Origin: an uncultured Erythrobacter sp.
Lineage (GTDB): Bacteria; Pseudomonadota; Alphaproteobacteria; Sphingomonadales; Sphingomonadaceae
Reading direction: 5' to 3'
NCBI GenBank assembly: GCA_947501215.1
Contig: CANMUS010000006.1
Location: forward strand, 1-64,000
Length of the DNA: 64,000 bases
The stretch's first letter is position 1. Each line of letters opens with the position of its first letter. Positions 58,997 through 64,000 of the stretch are shown here, piece by piece. Under the pieces are notes generated by a model, which worked only from the letters and a program-made list of their open reading frames with translations, ran no database searches and was not told the DNA's origin. The position numbers and the translations under genes were made by a program.

Positions 58997-59454
58997 TCCC
59001 CGCGCCGCTGTTTCGCCAGGCCCTGCGCGTCGCGCATAAGCTGCGGCACCATTGGCGCAAATGGCGCGGCATAACGCCGCACGGCGTCTGCGTAATCGCT
59101 CGCGACCTGGAGGGGCAGGTGCTGCTGGTGCGGCATAGTTACGGCCCGCCGGGATGGTACATCCCGGGCGGCGGTCTCAAGCGAGGCGAGGATCCCGAAA
59201 CTGCCGCTCGGCGGGAACTGCGCGAGGAAACGAGCTGCGAGATCGATGGACTCAAACCGCTCGGCGAGGTGCATGAAACGCTGTCGGGCGCCCCGCACAT
59301 GGCGCATGTCTTCACTGGCGTGGTCGACGACATGCCCAAGCCCGACGGCCGCGAAGTGGTGGAAGCGCGCTTTTTCCCGACCCATTCGCTGCCCGAACCG
59401 CTGGCACCGAGCGCACGGCGGCGGCTGGAGGTCTACACCAAGCGCCGGAGCTAG
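58984..59454 (+). CDS. Nudix hydrolase
   Basis: A 156-aa protein with a complete Nudix box (GGLKRGEDPETAARRELREE followed by TSCEI). A basic N-terminus (RQALRVAHKLRHHWRKWRG) precedes. It hydrolyses an unknown nucleoside diphosphate derivative. Overlap with pgl and a 4-bp overlap with convergent dinB. Confidence 0.9.
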   Translation: MLRLIPAPLFRQALRVAHKLRHHWRKWRGITPHGVCVIARDLEGQVLLVRHSYGPPGWYIPGGGLKRGEDPETAARRELREETSCEIDGLKPLGEVHETLSGAPHMAHVFTGVVDDMPKPDGREVVEARFFPTHSLPEPLAPSARRRLEVYTKRRS

Positions 59455-60578
59455 AGCAGGCTGAGCTGGGCATCGGGACGCGGCTTCTCAGCCTCGCCAT
59501 TGCTTTCCAGTTTCGACAGCGTCAGGCCCATCAGGCGGATCGGCATGGGCAGGGGCAGGACCTCTTCCAGCAGTGCGCGGCCGATACCGGCAAAGGTTTC
59601 CCGGTCGGTAATCGGCGTATCCACGGTCTTTGCCCGGCTGAAGATCGTGAAGTCGTTATACTTCATTTTGAGCGTCACCGTGCGGCCCTTGGCTTCGGCC
59701 CGCTCGATATAGCCCCAGACGATGTCGATGATCTCCTCCATCGTCTCGCGCAACTCGCTGCCTGAGGAGAGGTCGCGGCTGAAGGTGCGTTCTCCGCCGA
59801 CCGATTTGCGCGTCCGGCTGGAGCGGACGGGCCTGAGATCAATCCCGCGCGCCGCACGGTAGAGATAATCGGCGAAGCTGCCGAAATGCGCGCGCAGCCA
59901 CTCAATGTCCTTGGCCGCAAGATCGCCGCCGGTTTCGATCCCCAGCCGTGCCATCTTCTCTGCGCCCTTGGGGCCGACGCCGTGGAACCGCCGGATCGGC
60001 AGCGTGCTGACAAATTCGGCGCCTTCGCCGGGGCGGATGACGCACATCCCGTCGGGTTTGTTCTGGTCGCTGGCGATCTTGGCGAGGAACTTGTTGTAGC
60101 TCACCCCCGCACTGGCGGTGAGGCGCGTCTTCACGCGGATTTCCTGCCGGATGAGTTCCGCGATGCGGGTGGCACTGCCGATACCGAGCTTGTCCTCGGT
60201 GACATCGAGATAGGCCTCGTCCAGGCTCAGCGGCTCGACAAGGTCGGTGTGGTGGCGGAAGATCGCGCGGATCTGCTGGCTGACCTCGCGATAGGCGTCG
60301 AAGCGGCTCTTGACGAAGATCAGGTCCGGGCATTTTCGCTTGGCTGTCACAGAGGGCATGGCGCTCCGCACGCCGAACTTGCGCGCTTCGTAGCTGGCAG
60401 CCGCGACGACCCCGCGCCCACTCGATCCACCCACGGCGACCGGCTTGCCACGCAGGTCCGGATTGTCGCGCTGTTCGACGCTGGCGAAAAACGCGTCCAT
60501 ATCGACATGGATGATCTTGCGCAGGCCGTCGGCCTCGCCTGCCTCCTCGTCATCCGTGCGTTTTTCGCCATCGCTCAT
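59451..60578 (-). CDS. dinB: DNA polymerase IV (DinB)
   Basis: A 375-aa Y-family translesion polymerase: KIIHVDMDAFFASVEQRDNP (first metal Asp), SYEARKFGVRSAMPS, PLSLDEAYLDVTED (Asp-Glu pair), HhH-containing FHGVGPKGAEKMARLGI and little-finger TLKMKYNDFTIFSRAKT. The C-terminal QLSLL resembles the beta-clamp binding motif QL(S/D)LF. The ATG at MSDGEKR is preferred over longer upstream starts. Confidence 0.95.
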   Translation of the reverse strand: MSDGEKRTDDEEAGEADGLRKIIHVDMDAFFASVEQRDNPDLRGKPVAVGGSSGRGVVAAASYEARKFGVRSAMPSVTAKRKCPDLIFVKSRFDAYREVSQQIRAIFRHHTDLVEPLSLDEAYLDVTEDKLGIGSATRIAELIRQEIRVKTRLTASAGVSYNKFLAKIASDQNKPDGMCVIRPGEGAEFVSTLPIRRFHGVGPKGAEKMARLGIETGGDLAAKDIEWLRAHFGSFADYLYRAARGIDLRPVRSSRTRKSVGGERTFSRDLSSGSELRETMEEIIDIVWGYIERAEAKGRTVTLKMKYNDFTIFSRAKTVDTPITDRETFAGIGRALLEEVLPLPMPIRLMGLTLSKLESNGEAEKPRPDAQLSLL

Positions 60579-60643
60579 GCAGGAATAGATAGGGCAGTGG
60601 GTTGCAAAGCGGAACCTTGTGAGCCACCTGCCATTTTGTGCAG

Positions 60644-61909
60644 ATGCGAAACGATCAGCTAGCTTCGGGCGAACGCCCTTCGGCCGCATCGGCCACGCGT
60701 CCGCACATCGGCGAGCGCCAGCTGATCTGGATGATGGCGCTGTTGATGGCGCTCAACGCCTTCGGGATCGACGCGATCCTGCCCGCGCTGGATGCGGTGG
60801 CGGGCGACCTCGGGGCGCAGGGCAACGACCGACAGTTCGTGGTCGGCGCCTATCTGCTCGCCGCCGGGATCGGAACGCTGGTGCCGGGAGCCTTCGCCGA
60901 CCGCTACGGACGCAGGCCCGTGCTTTTCACCGGCCTGTTTTTCTACATCGTGCTGTCGGTCGCCTGCGCGCTGGCGACGACATTCGACATGCTCGTGGGG
61001 TTGCGGGCGGCGCAGGGCTTCTTCGCCGCCGGCATCATCGCCCTGCCGCCCGCCATCATCCGCGACCGCGTGGGCGGCGACAAGATGGCGCGCATGATGA
61101 GCCTGATTTTCGTTATTTTCCTGCTCGTGCCCGCCGTCGCGCCCAGCATCGGACAGGCGGTGCTGCTGGCATTCGGCGACTGGCGCTGGATCTTCGGCGC
61201 CATGGCCGTTGCTGGCTGTGTGATGAGCCTGTGGGTTTATACCCGCCTGCCGGAAACGCTGCACGAGGACGACAAGCAGGAAATCCGCATACCGGTGATC
61301 GCGCGCAACATGCGCAAGGCTGTCACCCTGCGCGAGACAATCGGCTACACCCTCGGCAGCGCGCTGGTTTTCGGCGGCTTGTTCGGCTTCATCAATTCCA
61401 GTCAGCAGTTGATCGGCGAGGCCTTCGGTGCGGGCGACCGCTTCCCGCTGATCTTCGCGATCTGTGCCGGTTGTATGGCGATAGCGAACTGGTCGAACAG
61501 CCGCATCGTCGAGCGGTACGGCGCAAGACGCGTGAGTCACGTGGCCCTGTTCGCCTTCATCGCAGTGGCCGCGGCCCAGCTCTATTTCGCCAATCAGCCG
61601 GACGAAAGCCTGTGGACCTTCGTGCCGCTGATGGCCGCCAACATGAGCCTGCTCGGTTTCATCGGGGCGAATTTCGGCAGTATCGCGCTGCAACCCTTCA
61701 AGCACATCGCCGGCGCGGCCAGTTCGGCGCAGGGCTTCCTGCGGATGACCAGCGGCGCGCTCCTCGGCGCGTTCATCGGCTATGCCTACGACGGCACGGC
61801 CCGTCCGCTGGCGCTGGCATTGCTGTGCACTGCGGTGCTGAGCCTCGTATTCGTTCTGTTCAGCGAGCGCGGCGCTTTGTTCGGTCCACCGGAGCCGGAG
61901 ACGGACTAA
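60644..61909 (+). CDS. MFS multidrug transporter (Bcr/CflA-like)
   Basis: A 421-aa 12-helix transporter of the DHA1 group. FADRYGRRPVLFTGLFFY is the loop 2-3 signature, and LQAFFAAGII-like (GFFAAGIIALPPAIIRDR) with APSIGQAVLLAFGDWRWIF matches the Bcr subgroup. Likely exports drugs or small toxic compounds by proton antiport. A GTG two codons upstream is an alternative start. It is divergent from dinB with a 65-bp gap. Confidence 0.88.
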   Translation: MRNDQLASGERPSAASATRPHIGERQLIWMMALLMALNAFGIDAILPALDAVAGDLGAQGNDRQFVVGAYLLAAGIGTLVPGAFADRYGRRPVLFTGLFFYIVLSVACALATTFDMLVGLRAAQGFFAAGIIALPPAIIRDRVGGDKMARMMSLIFVIFLLVPAVAPSIGQAVLLAFGDWRWIFGAMAVAGCVMSLWVYTRLPETLHEDDKQEIRIPVIARNMRKAVTLRETIGYTLGSALVFGGLFGFINSSQQLIGEAFGAGDRFPLIFAICAGCMAIANWSNSRIVERYGARRVSHVALFAFIAVAAAQLYFANQPDESLWTFVPLMAANMSLLGFIGANFGSIALQPFKHIAGAASSAQGFLRMTSGALLGAFIGYAYDGTARPLALALLCTAVLSLVFVLFSERGALFGPPEPETD

Positions 61910-63456
61910 CCCTCCGCGCGAAGCCTGCGCCAAGCCAGCTCCGCAAATTCGCACAGCAAGGGCCGCGTGTCGCGCGGGTCGATGATGTCCTCGACATTGA
62001 AACGCTCGGCGCTGCGGAAGGGGCTGGTCACCTTGTCCAGCCGCTCGCGGATCGCGGCGAGTTCTGCCTCCGGGTCCTCGGCCGCTTCGAGGTCGGATTT
62101 GTAGGCGACCTCCAGCCCGCCCGCGATCGGCAGGCTGCCCCAGTCGCCGCTCGGCCAGCAGAAGCGGTATTGATAGGTTTCCGCATTGCTCATCGCGCTG
62201 CCGGCGATGCCATAGGCGCGGCGCAGCACCACGCTGGCGAGCGGGACGCTGGCCTTGTAGACCGCGTTCATCGCCTGCACGCCGTAGCGGATCGTGCCCG
62301 CCATCTCCGCCTCGCGACCGATCATGAAACCGGGATTGTCGACCAGGTGGACGATCGGCAGGCGGAACTGGTCGGCGAGCTTCACGAACCGCTCGACCTT
62401 TTCGCTGGTCTTGGCGTCCCAGCTGCCGCCGAGATAGCTCGGGTCGCTCGCCAGCACCGCGACCGGCCAGCCGTCGAGTCGGGCCAGCGCAGTGATGCAG
62501 GCGCGGCCCCACATCTTGCCGATCTCGAACACGGTGCCCTGGTCGAAGACCATCTCCATGCAGCGGCGCATGGAATAAACCTGTTTGTCCTCGCGCGGGA
62601 CGAGGGAGAGCAGCGCATCCTCGCGCCGGTCGACCGGGTCGCGGCATTCGGTGCGGCGGGCGAGCTGGCCGACATGTTCGGGCATGAAGCTGAGGAAATG
62701 CCGCGCGCGGGCGAATGCTTCGGCCTCGCTGGCGACCTCGTCGTCGACCACGCCGTTGCGCGTGTGGATGCCGCTGCCGCCAAGGTCTTCCTTGGCCTGC
62801 TGGTGATCGTCCGAACCCTTGTAACTCTCGCCGAGGCCATCGACCACGGCGGGTCCGGCGGCGAAGATCTGGCTGAGGCCTTTGACCATGATCGAATAAT
62901 GGCTGGCGACGATCCGTGCTGCGCCGAGTCCCGCCGTGGGGCCGAGCGCCAGCGCGACGACCGGCACGGTGTCGAGGTTTATGACCACATCTGACCAGCC
63001 GGGCACGGCGGGAATATAGGTCGCACCGATCTGCTCCAGCGTCTTGACCGATCCGCCGCCGCCGGTGCCGTCGATCATGCGGATGATGGGAAGCTTGAGC
63101 TCGTGCGCCATCTTCTCGGCCTGCACCATCTTGCGACTGATTCCGGCATCCGCCGCGCCGCCGCGAATTGTGAAGTCGTCTGCCGTGGCGACCACCGAGC
63201 GACCGTTGATTTTGGCCTTCCCGAACAGGAAGGGAGCAGGGAGGACGGATTCGAGATTGCCGTCCGCGTCATAGGTACCCTTGCCTGCGATCTTGCCGAT
63301 TTCGCGGAAGGAGCCATCGTCCACCAGTGCAGCGAGCCGGGCGCGGGCGTCCATCTTGCCGCGCCCGTGCTGGCGCGCGACCTTGTCCGCGCCGCCCATC
63401 TGCTCGGCGAGGGCTTCGCGCTGGCGCAGTTCTTCGAGTTCGGCTTCCCAACCCAT
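61906..63456 (-). CDS. Acyl-CoA carboxylase, carboxyltransferase (beta) subunit
   Basis: A 516-aa carboxyltransferase: ARARLAALVDDGSFREIG, MIDGTGGGGSVKTLEQ, GLGAARIVASHYSIMVKG and IVHLVDNPGFMIG. Its partner, ending 110 bp upstream on the same strand, bears biotin. Such pairs carboxylate propionyl-, acetyl- or methylcrotonyl-CoA; the subunit order and divergence do not settle which, but propionyl-CoA from valine would be a sensible substrate. The MGWEA start is chosen since the upstream extension lies in a repeat. Confidence 0.88.
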   Translation of the reverse strand: MGWEAELEELRQREALAEQMGGADKVARQHGRGKMDARARLAALVDDGSFREIGKIAGKGTYDADGNLESVLPAPFLFGKAKINGRSVVATADDFTIRGGAADAGISRKMVQAEKMAHELKLPIIRMIDGTGGGGSVKTLEQIGATYIPAVPGWSDVVINLDTVPVVALALGPTAGLGAARIVASHYSIMVKGLSQIFAAGPAVVDGLGESYKGSDDHQQAKEDLGGSGIHTRNGVVDDEVASEAEAFARARHFLSFMPEHVGQLARRTECRDPVDRREDALLSLVPREDKQVYSMRRCMEMVFDQGTVFEIGKMWGRACITALARLDGWPVAVLASDPSYLGGSWDAKTSEKVERFVKLADQFRLPIVHLVDNPGFMIGREAEMAGTIRYGVQAMNAVYKASVPLASVVLRRAYGIAGSAMSNAETYQYRFCWPSGDWGSLPIAGGLEVAYKSDLEAAEDPEAELAAIRERLDKVTSPFRSAERFNVEDIIDPRDTRPLLCEFAELAWRRLRAEG

Positions 63457-63464
63457 CCCAGTCT

Positions 63465-63556
63465 CCGTTCGGGCTGAGCTTGTCGAAGCCCTGTCCTTCA
63501 CTTAAAGCGCAACGCTAGAAGAAAGTGCAGCCCTTCGACAAGCTCAGGGCGAACGG
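63465..63556. repeat. Inverted pair of TTCGACAAGCTCAGG-type repeats
   Basis: CCGTTCGGGCTGAGCTTGTC at 63465 and its near-complement around 63530-63556 (CTTCGACAAGCTCAGGGCGAA) form a large imperfect stem with about 38 bases between. This sequence family is very common between genes in sphingomonads. It lies between the two carboxylase subunit genes. Confidence 0.85.
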
Positions 63557-63566
63557 GTTTGGGAAG

Positions 63567-64000
63567 TCAGTCCGTGTCGTCAGGCTCCACCACGCACAGC
63601 ACCGCCTCGACCTGCACCTGCCCGCCCTCGCTGGCGGAGAGTTCGGTCACGGTCCCGTCAAACGGCGCGGTGAGCGCGTGCTCCATCTTCATCGCCTCAA
63701 GCACCATCAGCCGCTGGCCAGCGGTGACCGCATCGCCCTCGGCCACGTCGACCGCGATGACCTTGCCCGGCATCGGCGCGAGGATCGCGCCGTCTGCGGC
63801 GGAGGCTGCTCCGCCTGTTCGCGGAGGATGGGGATAGAACGTGTAGTCGAAACCGCGATCAGTAACGATGATCCCATCGTCTAAACTAGGATAGGTGTTC
63901 GGACAGGGCCGCCCACCTTTGGGCGTTGCTGCGAAGGTTTCGCTGCCGCACCAAAGCGTTACGGTGTTCTCGCTTGGTTTGTTCAATCGAAAGCCAAAAA
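63567..64000 (-). CDS. Acyl-CoA carboxylase alpha subunit, C-terminal part (biotin carrier), truncated by window
   Basis: The last 144 codons of a biotin-dependent carboxylase alpha subunit. The frame is open to the window edge (starting FGFRLN), so the biotin carboxylase domain lies outside. The biotinylation motif is VLEAMKMEHALTAP, preceded by GAILAPMPGKVIAVDV. The partner carboxyltransferase gene follows on the same strand. Confidence 0.92.
   Translation of the reverse strand, partial: FGFRLNKPSENTVTLWCGSETFAATPKGGRPCPNTYPSLDDGIIVTDRGFDYTFYPHPPRTGGAASAADGAILAPMPGKVIAVDVAEGDAVTAGQRLMVLEAMKMEHALTAPFDGTVTELSASEGGQVQVEAVLCVVEPDDTD

Overview
The window looks like chromosomal DNA from an alphaproteobacterium of the order Sphingomonadales, most likely an Erythrobacteraceae member (Erythrobacter, Qipengyuania or Altererythrobacter type). 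This rests on the high GC of the core genes, dense packing with many 4-base GTGA/ATGA overlaps, the split methionine synthase metHN-metHC behind an ArsR-methyltransferase fusion regulator, and the repeat families in the intergenic gaps. The assignment is an inference; no 16S gene lies in the window.

Core region 1 (about 1.5-35.1 kb). A Fic gene of visibly lower GC lies next to tRNA-Ser(GGA). Then come a periplasmic cyclophilin-like protein with two small coupled genes, a VOC protein and the (p)ppGpp enzyme Rsh, a fused 5-oxoprolinase-type protein, and a GH3-family protein that has lost conserved active-site motifs. The methionine block (regulator, metF, metH in two parts) has a near-perfect operator-like palindrome in front of it and is followed by a TSUP transporter broken by a frameshift. 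The glycine cleavage operon gcvT-gcvH-gcvPA-gcvPB follows a tandem glycine riboswitch. After a flippase, a nucleotidyltransferase and an Nmad3-like gene, a minus-strand valine-degradation cluster runs from mmsA through an acyl-CoA dehydrogenase, a 30-residue membrane peptide, a 3-hydroxyisobutyryl-CoA hydrolase and an enoyl-CoA hydratase to mmsB. RidA and two lipoprotein genes are interleaved.

Genomic island (35.145-55.205 kb). The first 40 nt of tRNA-Gly(CCC) occur at 35145-35184, and an identical 40 nt begins the intact tRNA-Gly at 55166. The 20-kb segment between them is an integrated element that displaced the 5' half of the tRNA gene, which is the uncommon orientation. CTGTAAAA motifs occur twice inside each end and could be integrase arm sites. 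Cargo: an IS1182-type element; a proteostasis module (DegP/HtrA-like protease, Hsp20, YdcH-like protein, GroEL-GroES, a 77-aa protein, Usg) with sigma32-like promoters; a PgaC-like glycosyltransferase with an outer-membrane barrel; a recombination module of two tyrosine recombinases flanking two structurally similar unknown proteins and a 66-aa protein; an IS5-family element and an inverted 101-bp piece of it flanking a two-PAS hybrid histidine kinase; then small genes next to attR.

Core region 2 (55.2-64 kb). A cysteine-synthase-like PLP enzyme, an SDR, a GDT1-like membrane protein, a Dps-like protein, 6-phosphogluconolactonase, a Nudix hydrolase, DinB, an MFS transporter, and the beta subunit plus the biotin-bearing C-terminus of the alpha subunit of an acyl-CoA carboxylase, the last running off the right edge.

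The points most worth following up are the 5'-half tRNA-Gly island boundary, the recombinase module with its paired unknown proteins, the mobile heat-shock cassette, several 30-aa membrane microproteins, the degenerate GH3 and GDT1 proteins, and the frameshifted TSUP gene.
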